A program made the position numbers and the translations under genes. A DNA stretch of 46,962 nucleotides, taken from positions 1 to 46,962 of the forward strand of contig CAZNDH010000013.1 of assembly GCA_964571765.1 (NCBI GenBank), read 5' to 3'. A model generated the notes under the pieces. That model saw only the letters and a list, made by a program, of their open reading frames with translations, searched no databases and was not told where the DNA came from. This DNA comes from ZC4RG35 sp964571765. Lineage in GTDB: Bacteria > Actinomycetota > Acidimicrobiia > Spongiisociales > ZC4RG35. Shown piece after piece: positions 41,001 to 46,962 of the stretch (the first letter of the stretch is position 1; each line of letters opens with the position of its first letter).

Positions 41001-41348
41001 TCAGCCGCCGATGCGAAATCCGATGAGGAAACCGGTATCGGTCACCGTGTGCCAGTGCTCGTCGGCGATCACCGACAAAGCCAAGTCTGATATGACGTCC
41101 AGCCCGTTTGAGGTGGCGGTGACAGCGCATTGGAGCTCGAGCACCCCGTCATCGACGGTGAGGCCCATTTCGATTCCGCCGATGTCGGGTCGGAGAAGCG
41201 CCTCGGAACAGACCTGATCGGTGAGCACCAACAAGTCATGGAACCGGTCGAGGCTGAGGTCGACAGAGCGGGCTCCGGTGGCCACCAGGTCGCGAGCCAG
41301 GTCGACCCAAGCGGGGCTGGGCGGCAGGGTTAGCTCAAATGCTGACAT
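41001..41348 (-). CDS. Degenerate RsbW-fold protein
   Basis: This 115-residue protein shows the size and helix-strand order of a GHKL anti-sigma domain. Its N box reads LTDQVCSEAL, where Gln45 replaces the catalytic Glu and Glu49 replaces the Mg-binding Asn. No G1 or G2 glycine motif is visible. It is therefore unlikely to bind ATP normally. It is divergent from the STAS gene with only 26 bases between starts, so it belongs to the same regulatory locus. ATG 41348 is used. The assignment is by pattern and context. Confidence 0.62.
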   Translation of the reverse strand: MSAFELTLPPSPAWVDLARDLVATGARSVDLSLDRFHDLLVLTDQVCSEALLRPDIGGIEMGLTVDDGVLELQCAVTATSNGLDVISDLALSVIADEHWHTVTDTGFLIGFRIGG

Positions 41349-41359
41349 CGAGCTGATGA

Positions 41360-41365
41360 TAGAAT
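41360..41365 (+). promoter_or_regulatory. Leaderless -10 element TAGAAT of the STAS gene
   Basis: TAGAAT ends 9 bases before ATG 41375. No Shine-Dalgarno site is seen, so the operon for STAS and the sigma fusion may be leaderless. Confidence 0.45.
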
Positions 41366-41374
41366 TGTCTTGCA

Positions 41375-41713
41375 ATGGCCCTCACCTTCAATCTGGAGAC
41401 GGATGATCAGTCGCGTATCCAGGTCCTTTCGGTCATGGGCGAGGTCGACATAGCCACTGTTGATGAACTCGGTGTCATGATCGAGACGCTGGCCGACCAC
41501 GATTACGACCTGGTTCTCGACCTGACCTCGACCGACTTCATGGACTCCAGCGGGTTGCGATTGCTGGTCAGCACCCGTGATCGGCTGGTCGGGGCCGGGA
41601 AGAGGTTCAAGGTTGCTGTTGCCGGAGGCCCGATCTCCCGCCTGCTCGAGGTCACCGGCCTCCTCTCCCATCTCGAAGTTCACCAGACCGTGGAGGAAGC
41701 GACCTCGGCTTGA
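41375..41713 (+). CDS. STAS-domain anti-anti-sigma factor
   Basis: This 112-residue protein is a complete STAS domain of the SpoIIAA/RsbV type. The phosphorylation site lies in TDFMDSSGLRLL with Ser58, the same position as in SpoIIAA. Unphosphorylated, such a protein binds an anti-sigma kinase and frees the sigma factor. Phosphorylated, it is inactive. It heads an operon with a degenerate RsbW-like gene (TTGA overlap) and the RsbW-sigma fusion. It is the likely substrate of the SpoIIE phosphatase encoded at 34317 and of one of the intact kinases. Confidence 0.93.
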   Translation: MALTFNLETDDQSRIQVLSVMGEVDIATVDELGVMIETLADHDYDLVLDLTSTDFMDSSGLRLLVSTRDRLVGAGKRFKVAVAGGPISRLLEVTGLLSHLEVHQTVEEATSA

Positions 41714-42030
41714 CCGGCGAGTCTCTGTCGATCCGTCTCGATCCGGCGCCCGATTCCGTCGCCCTGTGCCGTGTCTTCGTCGGGGGGGTGCTCGGGGTCG
41801 TCGGTGTTCCCGACCAGGATGTCGAAGACGTGCGAGTTGCGGTCTCGGACTTCGCCACCGGCTTGGTTGAAGCCGGGGTGGACATCGAGATCGGCGCCCG
41901 GGTTGCCCCAGGTGAGGTCTTGCTCGAAGGCAACTTCGTCGGTCCGGTGCCCGAGGCCGGGACCCTGCTTCTCGGTGGCCGGATGAACTTGGGGGATGAG
42001 CGGTGGGTGATCACCCTCCAGGGAGCCTGA
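41710..42030 (+). CDS. Degenerate RsbW-fold protein in the STAS-sigma operon
   Basis: This 106-residue protein has an N-box-like helix VRVAVSDFATGLVEAG, with Asp47 in place of Glu and Gly51 in place of the essential Asn. It has no G1 or G2 motif and is shorter than active kinases (about 140). The TTG start overlaps the STAS stop, and its own end overlaps the fusion gene start by 28 bases, so production is tightly coupled. A non-enzymatic adaptor between the STAS protein and the fused anti-sigma domain is inferred. The fold call is by pattern only. Confidence 0.65.
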   Translation: MTGESLSIRLDPAPDSVALCRVFVGGVLGVVGVPDQDVEDVRVAVSDFATGLVEAGVDIEIGARVAPGEVLLEGNFVGPVPEAGTLLLGGRMNLGDERWVITLQGA

Positions 42031-43115
42031 TCGAGGCACGCGCCTTTCCGGCCAGGCCCGAGTCGGCTGCCCGTGTGCGGGCTTTCCTCGCGGAGGCCAC
42101 CCGCCTCGACTCGATGCGCGCCGCCGAGGCCTCGCTGCTGGCGACAGAGCTGATCGCCAACGCGGTGCAGCATGCCGACGCCGAATTCGTCGAGGTCTCG
42201 GTGGAGCGCCGGGGCCTGGCGCTGCGGATCGGAGTCGCCCACCCTGCTGGTGGCCCCCTGGGCGAGGTGTCCCCCGGGTTCGGGCTACACCTCGTGGAGA
42301 CCCTCTCCCGCGCCTGGGGGTCGGAATTCGCCGATGGTCGTCTCACGGTGTGGTACGAGGTGCGCACCCCGGGCGCTGTATCCCTCACCCCCTCCGAGCT
42401 GGATGACCAGACCCTTCTCGAACGGGCTGCCGAAGACCCGGCGTACTCCGAGGAGCTGGTGCGGCGGTTCGAGCCCTTGGCCCGGTCGATAGCCCGGCGT
42501 TACCGGGGCAAAGGCATCGGTGACGATGACCTCGACCAGGTGGCCCTGATCGCCCTGATGAAGGCGGTCCACCGGTACGACCCGGACCGGGGTGAGATAA
42601 AGTCGTTCGCCGCGGTGACCATCTCCGGGGAGCTGAAGCGGCAGCTACGAGACCGGGGATGGTCGGTCCGGGTCCCCCGTGGGCTCCAGGAATTGGCCAT
42701 GGAGGTCTCCCGCACAGTGCAGGAGCTGACCCAGTCCTCAGGGAGCACCCCGAGGCTCTCCGACCTCGCCGAAGCCCTCGACCTGGAGGAGGCCGAGGTG
42801 GCCGAGGCGTTGAGTGTGGGCCACGGGTACCGGGCGCTCTCTCTGGACGAGCCTGATGCCGACACCGGGACCACCCTGGCCGACCTGCTCGGTGAGTCCG
42901 ACCCGATCTTGGGGGTGATGACCTCCCGTGCCGCCATCGACGATGCGTTGCGATCCCTGCCTGAACGTGAGCGCACCATCGTCTATCTGCGCTTCTACGA
43001 GGACATGACCCAGAGCCAGATCGCCGAGCGGGTCGGCGTCTCCCAGATGCAGGTGTCCCGTCTTCTCACCCGGTCGCTCTCCGATCTGGCCGACATCCTC
43101 TCCTCGGAGAGCTGA
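42003..43115 (+). CDS. RsbW-like anti-sigma domain fused to a SigB/SigF-type sigma factor
   Basis: This 370-residue protein joins two normally separate partners. Residues 11-120 form a GHKL anti-sigma domain with an intact N box (TELIANAVQHA, Glu49, Asn53) and a G2 motif (PGFGLHLVETLSRAWG). The G1 Asp is replaced (GVAHPAGG, near His80). Residues 150-218 are sigma region 2, 225-295 region 3 and 310-365 region 4 with a helix-turn-helix (MTQSQIAERVGVSQMQVSRLLTR), as in SigB/SigF. An internally inhibited sigma factor is inferred. No stop or frameshift separates the halves. The start is GTG 42003, overlapping the upstream gene by 28 bases. Confidence 0.9.
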   Translation: MGDHPPGSLIEARAFPARPESAARVRAFLAEATRLDSMRAAEASLLATELIANAVQHADAEFVEVSVERRGLALRIGVAHPAGGPLGEVSPGFGLHLVETLSRAWGSEFADGRLTVWYEVRTPGAVSLTPSELDDQTLLERAAEDPAYSEELVRRFEPLARSIARRYRGKGIGDDDLDQVALIALMKAVHRYDPDRGEIKSFAAVTISGELKRQLRDRGWSVRVPRGLQELAMEVSRTVQELTQSSGSTPRLSDLAEALDLEEAEVAEALSVGHGYRALSLDEPDADTGTTLADLLGESDPILGVMTSRAAIDDALRSLPERERTIVYLRFYEDMTQSQIAERVGVSQMQVSRLLTRSLSDLADILSSES

Positions 43116-43157
43116 CAGGCTTTCGGGCAGGATCCGCGACTAAGTCCAGATCGCTCG

Positions 43158-43163
43158 TAGAGT
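43158..43163 (+). promoter_or_regulatory. Leaderless -10 element TAGAGT
   Basis: TAGAGT ends 8 bases before GTG 43172 of the M15-like gene. Confidence 0.35.
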
Positions 43164-43171
43164 TCCCCGAA

Positions 43172-44296
43172 GTGCATTTGGAACCGGGCCCGGGGCCCGC
43201 CGACTCGTCTGCTCACCGCACACCCACCACACGACCCAGCCGGATCGTCCTAGGGCTGCTGGTCGTGGTGGTTGGGCTGCTGCCTGCCGGTCTTCTCGTA
43301 TTCGGTGGTAGGGAGGCCTCGGGATTGCCGGCGTCGGCGGAGGGACCGACCGACCTCGGCACCGAGATCGTCGAAACCACCTCCACCATGCAGGCAACCA
43401 CCACCCTTGCACGGCAGCCGACCTCGACCCTGATCGCCACGACCACTCTGGCGACTCCCCAGCCACGGGCTCCTCGTTATGAGGTGGCTCCCCATGAGGC
43501 CGAGCCAGAGGCCAAGCAGTTGGCGGTGGACATCGCCCAAGCCCTCACTACCTACGACCCGGGGGACAGTTATGACGCCATCCTCCGGTCGATGGTTGGG
43601 GACGACCTGGTGGGGACTCTCCTCCCGGTGGCAGGCCCACTGTTCCGCCCCGACCATTGGTCACGGGGCACCATCGTCTACCCGCAGATGGGGGGCCTCC
43701 GGGATGGCCGGGCCTCGGTGATGGTGGTGACCCGACAGGTCCTGGGGCGCTGGGCGGAGGCTGAAACGGTGGTCACCAGGACACTGGACATCCGTCTCGT
43801 CGTCGGCGAGGCAGGATGGGAGTTCGAGATGCTGGCATCGGCGGGAGGCGAGGTGGCCGAGGCGCGGGAAGGGCTGTCGGCGCTCGCCCAGCAGGTGCTG
43901 AGCCACCCGCGGATCGAGCTACCCGACTCGGCCCGTTGGGACATTCATGCCGGGATTGTCTCTCCGACGCTGCTCCAGGTGATGTTGGACATCGCCGAGC
44001 TGACCGAGTACGGAGTGGTGTGTCTCTCCAGCGGGCATCCCTACCACGTTTTCGGGACCAATCGCCAGAGCCACCACACCTCGGGTATGGCGGTGGACAT
44101 CTACCGGGTCGGTGACGTCGATGTGATCAGCGATCGGCACGATGGGTCGGACACCATGCAGCTCGTCGAATGGCTCCTCGCCCACCCTGACGTCCGTCAG
44201 GTGGGAAGCCCATGGGACCTGGACGGGCGGGACAGCTCTCGCTCGTTCACCGATCGGGTTCACCACGACCACATCCACGTGGCAGTCCGCGGCTGA
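43172..44296 (+). CDS. Membrane-anchored peptidase-like protein (M15/LAS type)
   Basis: This 374-residue protein has an N-terminal membrane anchor (about 24-46) and a Thr-rich linker (60-100). A central domain follows, and then a C-terminal domain with the metal-site pattern of LAS-type peptidases: RQSHHTSGMAVDIYRV and, near the end, VHHDHIHVAV. These motifs fit peptidases of the D-Ala-D-Ala carboxypeptidase group acting on peptidoglycan. The domain lies outside the membrane. It begins with GTG and follows the sigma fusion by 56 bases, so it may be read from the same transcript or from its own weak -10 element. Confidence 0.7.
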   Translation: MHLEPGPGPADSSAHRTPTTRPSRIVLGLLVVVVGLLPAGLLVFGGREASGLPASAEGPTDLGTEIVETTSTMQATTTLARQPTSTLIATTTLATPQPRAPRYEVAPHEAEPEAKQLAVDIAQALTTYDPGDSYDAILRSMVGDDLVGTLLPVAGPLFRPDHWSRGTIVYPQMGGLRDGRASVMVVTRQVLGRWAEAETVVTRTLDIRLVVGEAGWEFEMLASAGGEVAEAREGLSALAQQVLSHPRIELPDSARWDIHAGIVSPTLLQVMLDIAELTEYGVVCLSSGHPYHVFGTNRQSHHTSGMAVDIYRVGDVDVISDRHDGSDTMQLVEWLLAHPDVRQVGSPWDLDGRDSSRSFTDRVHHDHIHVAVRG

Positions 44297-44303
44297 GCAT
44301 CTC

Positions 44304-45485
44304 CTACTCGCGGGGGTTGGAGGCGAACCAGCGGAGCGCGGGTTGATAGACCATGTCGTGGCTGCCTTCGATGATGACCAGCCTCACCGTGCCTGATTCC
44401 ACCGCGAACAGCACCGCCGGGTCGGCGTCGCCGAAGTAGGTCTCGGTCTCGACAATGCCCAGGTGGGTGTCGGGGATCCGATAGGCGGCGATCGCTTCGA
44501 GCAGATCTTCGGGCAGCTGGTCCTCGGGCGCTGCCAGGTGGTTGAAGGCGTGGGCGCTCTGAATTGGCGGAGCCAGGGTGTCTGAGATGCCGTGACCCAG
44601 GTAGACGGGGACACCGCCGTCCCGGGCGGCGTCGAGGTGACCCGCCGGGCTCCGATGCATGCACTCGTCTCGCGCTGCCTCGTCGGTGGTGGGGTTACCT
44701 CCACACGCGGTGGCGATGTGCCGGTAGTAGGAGCGGCCGGCCCGGCGGGAATGAGCGTAGAAGTCGACCAGGTCGTAGTTGGCCATCCAGGCCGCCGCAC
44801 CGGCGATCCGGTCGGGGTGTCGCCCGGCGAGGAGGAGGGCCATCAGCCCTCCGCCGGAGAGCCCGATCACATAGACCCGCTCAGGGTCGACCCCACCCTG
44901 CTCGATGGCGAAGTCGATGGCGTCGACCACGTCCTGGACGGCGAGATCGGAGCCGAGGGCCTCGGGGCGGTCGTTGACCCCCCGGAAGTTGGGGTGGATG
45001 AAGCCCCAGCCGTTGTGCTGGGCCCACATCCCGTAGGGGATGTCGACATGTTGCAGGTAGGCGGTGCTCCAGCTGTGCAGGGCGACCAGCAGGGGCTGGG
45101 GCTGGTCCCCGGTGGGAGGCAGCCAGAGGACCTCCTGTTCGGCGCCGTCGATGGTTGAGGGGATGCGCACATCCTGTATGCCCGGGACCTCCCGCTCCCA
45201 GCGGGCGAGACCGGCGTCGCCGAAGCTAGCCACATAACGGCTTCCTCGATGGATCCCCTCGAGGACGCTGAAGTCGGGAGGGGGGAGCGGCTCGGTAGTG
45301 GTGCTCGTGGGCGGGACCGAGGTCGAGGTGGCCTCCGTGGAGGACACGGTTGTGTCGGCGGCGACCGTGGTGGTCGTGGTTCCCTCCGGATCACCTTCAC
45401 CCCCCGACGAGCAGGCTCCGAGGACCAGTCCCAGGGCGACCAGTACCGCAACGGCACGTGTGAAGGCAGAGGTCGGTAGGGGCAT
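44304..45485 (-). CDS. Alpha/beta-hydrolase lipoprotein (esterase-like)
   Basis: This 393-residue protein has a lipoprotein signal (lipobox LGAC, Cys25) and a Thr/Ser-rich linker. A hydrolase domain related to polyhydroxybutyrate-depolymerase/feruloyl-esterase proteins follows. The nucleophile motif is YVIGLSGGGLMA, the Asp is in LGHGISDTLAP and the His in EGSHDMVYQP. It should be an external esterase or peptidase tethered to the membrane. ATG 45485 is chosen because a GTTT-N17-GGGTAG promoter ends 8 bases upstream, giving a leaderless, SigB-type transcript. The longer frame crosses the divergent lipoprotein gene. Confidence 0.85.
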   Translation of the reverse strand: MPLPTSAFTRAVAVLVALGLVLGACSSGGEGDPEGTTTTTVAADTTVSSTEATSTSVPPTSTTTEPLPPPDFSVLEGIHRGSRYVASFGDAGLARWEREVPGIQDVRIPSTIDGAEQEVLWLPPTGDQPQPLLVALHSWSTAYLQHVDIPYGMWAQHNGWGFIHPNFRGVNDRPEALGSDLAVQDVVDAIDFAIEQGGVDPERVYVIGLSGGGLMALLLAGRHPDRIAGAAAWMANYDLVDFYAHSRRAGRSYYRHIATACGGNPTTDEAARDECMHRSPAGHLDAARDGGVPVYLGHGISDTLAPPIQSAHAFNHLAAPEDQLPEDLLEAIAAYRIPDTHLGIVETETYFGDADPAVLFAVESGTVRLVIIEGSHDMVYQPALRWFASNPRE

Positions 45486-45493
45486 GGAATGGT

Positions 45494-45520
45494 CTACCCA
45501 TGCTCCGACCTGGGTCAAAC
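45494..45520 (-). promoter_or_regulatory. Candidate SigB/SigF-type promoter of the esterase gene
   Basis: GTTT (45520-45517), a 17-base spacer and GGGTAG (45499-45494) lie on the minus strand, 8 bases before ATG 45485. Confidence 0.55.
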
Positions 45521-45533
45521 GACCGGTGGGGGC

Positions 45534-45558
45534 GTTTGCCCGAGCCGAGATCGGGTAT
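45534..45558 (+). promoter_or_regulatory. Candidate SigB/SigF-type promoter of the small lipoprotein
   Basis: GTTT (45534-45537), a 15-base spacer and GGGTAT (45553-45558) lie 57 bases before ATG 45616. The site is divergent from the esterase promoter. Confidence 0.6.
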
Positions 45559-45615
45559 TGGATGCTGGTGTGTGTCCGGCTGGGATCACATGCGCTTCTC
45601 GAAAGGAGACGCTCG

Positions 45616-45756
45616 ATGCGAAAGATGAAGAACGCTCTGGCAACGGCGTTGATACTTGCGATGGCCCTGGCCAACGGTGCTTGTGAGGTCGTCGACGATG
45701 ATCCTGGCGGCACACTCCCGCCTGGCTTGACTACGACCACCACCCTCGACTCCTGA
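45616..45756 (+). CDS. Small secreted or lipoprotein peptide (46 residues)
   Basis: The product is a basic signal (MRKMKNALATALILAMALANGAC) followed by about 23 acidic and Thr-rich residues. Cys23 with the preceding NGA is a marginal lipobox. AAAGGAG lies 7 bases before ATG 45616, a SigB-type promoter precedes it and a terminator follows. The gene is therefore well delimited despite its size. The function is unknown. Confidence 0.72.
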   Translation: MRKMKNALATALILAMALANGACEVVDDDPGGTLPPGLTTTTTLDS

Positions 45757-45788
45757 GCCGCTGCAGGGCTTGGGAGCGGGCGCTTTTT
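45757..45788 (+). terminator. Rho-independent-like terminator
   Basis: GCCGCT (45757-45762) pairs with AGCGGGC (45775-45781) with one bulge, and TTTTT follows at 45784-45788. It begins right after the small lipoprotein stop. Confidence 0.6.
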
Positions 45789-45802
45789 CCCTCTAGAAAG
45801 CC

Positions 45803-45846
45803 GAGGCCCCGGGAGACGTGAGGACTACTCCACCTCCCGGGGCCTC
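45803..45846. terminator. Strong hairpin between convergent genes
   Basis: A perfect 13-base inverted repeat (GAGGCCCCGGGAG 45803-45815 and its complement 45834-45846) has an 18-base loop. It lies before the end of the convergent SRPBCC gene. No T run follows on the plus strand. Confidence 0.6.
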
Positions 45847-45892
45847 TCATATGTCTCCGTTTTCGGGCCTGTACCCGGTGTCACCGTTCGTG

Positions 45893-46504
45893 TCAGCGTT
45901 CGAGGTCGTGCCGGCGGTTCTGCTCAACTCCGTCTTCGATGGCATGTGCAGCGATGTCGAGATCCTCGTCGAGGGGCGGGTCGTTGAGGTCTTCGGCGAT
46001 TTCGTCGGCGGTCGTCGACTCGATCCGGTCGAAGTCGGCCGGCTCGTAGCGGTCGTTCTTGATCTCACCTCGCCATGCGCCCGTCTCGACCTGGCGCTCC
46101 TCGATGAATTCTTTGAACCGCTCCAGGTCTCCTTTGGCCCTCATCGAAATGGCGCCGGTGATATCGCCGAGTTGCTCGACCATACCCTCGGGCTCGAACA
46201 CCATCTGCAGGGTCACTCTGGTGGTGTCGTCGTCGAGACGGTGGAAGGTAACCACCCCGCCCTGGTCTACGCCCGAGGTGGAGGTCCAGGCGATTCGCTG
46301 ATCGGGTGTCTGCTCGGTGATCTCGGTTTCGAATTCCCGGTCGATCCCGGCGATGTCGACCACCCATCGGAGCCGGCGGTCGTCGAGTTGTTCGACGGTC
46401 TCCACTCCTTCCATGAAGCGGGGAAACTCCTCGAACTGCGTCCACTGGTTGTAGGCGGTGCGGAGGTCGACTTCGACATCCACCGCGTGAATCACATCGC
46501 CCAT
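45893..46504 (-). CDS. SRPBCC (polyketide cyclase/dehydrase-like) protein
   Basis: This 203-residue protein has an SRPBCC/START-like domain (residues 1-140: VDVEVDLRTAYNQWTQFEEFPRFMEGV, then DQRIAWTSTSGV, then a long C-terminal helix). An acidic tail of about 60 residues follows. These proteins bind hydrophobic ligands in a deep pocket; the ligand is unknown. AAAGGAG lies 7 bases before ATG 46504, and a perfect GTTT-N17-GGGTAT promoter precedes it, placing it in the SigB-type regulon. Similar stress-induced proteins of this family are common in actinobacteria. Confidence 0.88.
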   Translation of the reverse strand: MGDVIHAVDVEVDLRTAYNQWTQFEEFPRFMEGVETVEQLDDRRLRWVVDIAGIDREFETEITEQTPDQRIAWTSTSGVDQGGVVTFHRLDDDTTRVTLQMVFEPEGMVEQLGDITGAISMRAKGDLERFKEFIEERQVETGAWRGEIKNDRYEPADFDRIESTTADEIAEDLNDPPLDEDLDIAAHAIEDGVEQNRRHDLER

Positions 46505-46533
46505 CCTCTACTCCTTTCGATGTTCCTTCTCTA

Positions 46534-46560
46534 ATACCCGAAGGGAACCCGTCCTCAAAC
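46534..46560 (-). promoter_or_regulatory. Candidate SigB/SigF-type promoter of the SRPBCC gene
   Basis: GTTT (46560-46557), a 17-base spacer and GGGTAT (46539-46534) lie on the minus strand upstream of the gene. This is an exact consensus match. Confidence 0.65.
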
Positions 46561-46595
46561 CGTATGGGCTCGGTGCTGCCGTCCCCGGCCTGTGG

Positions 46596-46772
46596 TCAGA
46601 CCATGCGGTTGAAGCCGATCTCGCTCTGCATGATGCTCACTTCGACTCCGAAATCGGCCATCGCCCGGATGCTTGTCTCCGGGTCCTCACCCGGTGCGCC
46701 ATAGACGTGGACGTTCATCTCGGACAAGTCGAGGAACGAGGCAGCCCGGACAATGTCTTCAGCCTCAACCAC
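46596..46772 (-). CDS. Possible short hypothetical protein (58 residues)
   Basis: The frame reads from GTG 46772 and ends with VHVYGAPGEDPETSIRAMADFGVEVSIMQSEIGF. The composition is protein-like, and the frame is open for about 25 codons upstream without a better start codon. I see no good ribosome site and no family. It could also be the remnant of a longer gene. Confidence 0.35.
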   Translation of the reverse strand: MVEAEDIVRAASFLDLSEMNVHVYGAPGEDPETSIRAMADFGVEVSIMQSEIGFNRMV

Positions 46773-46830
46773 AACATCTATCCGGCGGCCAAGGCCTCTC
46801 AGTTGGCCGCTTCGGTCCTCTTGAACCCCT

Positions 46831-46860
46831 TTGGCGTAGGGTCATCGGCGGCCTTAGAAT
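46831..46860 (+). promoter_or_regulatory. Promoter of the initiator tRNA
   Basis: TTGGCG (46831-46836), an 18-base spacer and TAGAAT (46855-46860) resemble a housekeeping promoter. They lie 15 bases before the tRNA gene. Confidence 0.55.
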
Positions 46861-46875
46861 GGCGTTCACACCCGA

Positions 46876-46949
<74 letters not shown>

Positions 46950-46962
46950 CGAGAAGGCCCTG

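Overview
The window is a dense, GC-rich stretch of chromosome with about 50 protein genes on both strands and one initiator tRNA. No transposase, phage, plasmid or CRISPR sequence was seen. The content points to an actinomycetote: a UPF0182 membrane protein, a DivIVA-like coiled-coil protein, a SigE/RseA/HtrA/TatA neighbourhood, RsbW/STAS/SpoIIE regulators, an initiator tRNA without encoded CCA, and many starts without a Shine-Dalgarno site. A deep-branching class such as Acidimicrobiia is my best guess; this is inference only.

Layout. 0.1-8 kb: a FAD-Rieske oxidoreductase, a stand-alone RsbW-type ATPase, a two-gene ABC exporter, and a divergent membrane protein/AI-2E transporter pair. 8-17 kb: a multi-membrane-span hydrolase, an NYN-OST-HTH RNA-type protein coupled to an amine oxidase and an ornithine-cyclodeaminase-family enzyme, DUF2277, a ClC channel fused to CBS and RCK-C domains, and a membrane-anchored Mrr-like protein. 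17.4-24 kb is an envelope-stress block: tatA, an ECF sigma factor, its zinc anti-sigma factor, a MucB/RseB-like protein, AhpE-type peroxiredoxin, an inactive-looking metalloprotease, HtrA, moaE and a PDZ-Lon protease. 24-33 kb: DivIVA-like protein, UPF0182, an IF-1 paralogue, aminotransferase, molybdopterin oxidoreductase and an extradiol dioxygenase. 33-46.5 kb is a general-stress region: RsbW-type ATPase, SpoIIE phosphatase, BON, PRC-barrel, STAS and SRPBCC proteins, tiny membrane proteins, SurE and a PfkB kinase.

The most unusual system is at 41-43.1 kb. A STAS anti-anti-sigma factor with an intact phosphorylatable serine is coupled to a degenerate RsbW-fold protein, and then to a gene that fuses an RsbW-type anti-sigma domain to a complete SigB/SigF-type sigma factor in one chain. 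A second degenerate RsbW-fold protein is divergently encoded 26 bases away. Nine sites matching the SigB/SigF promoter pattern (GTTT, 15-17 bases, GGGTA) lie in front of genes in the window, eight of them upstream of genes between 33 and 46.5 kb or the exporter at 5.7 kb. This suggests that the sigma factor and part of its regulon are clustered here.

Other notable structures are a 45-base inverted repeat (44/45 identical) that brackets the peroxiredoxin gene, several proteins that keep a fold but have lost catalytic residues (metalloprotease, Mrr-like, RsbW-like), and a recurrent TAnnCT -10 element 6-10 bases before start codons, which implies widespread leaderless transcription.
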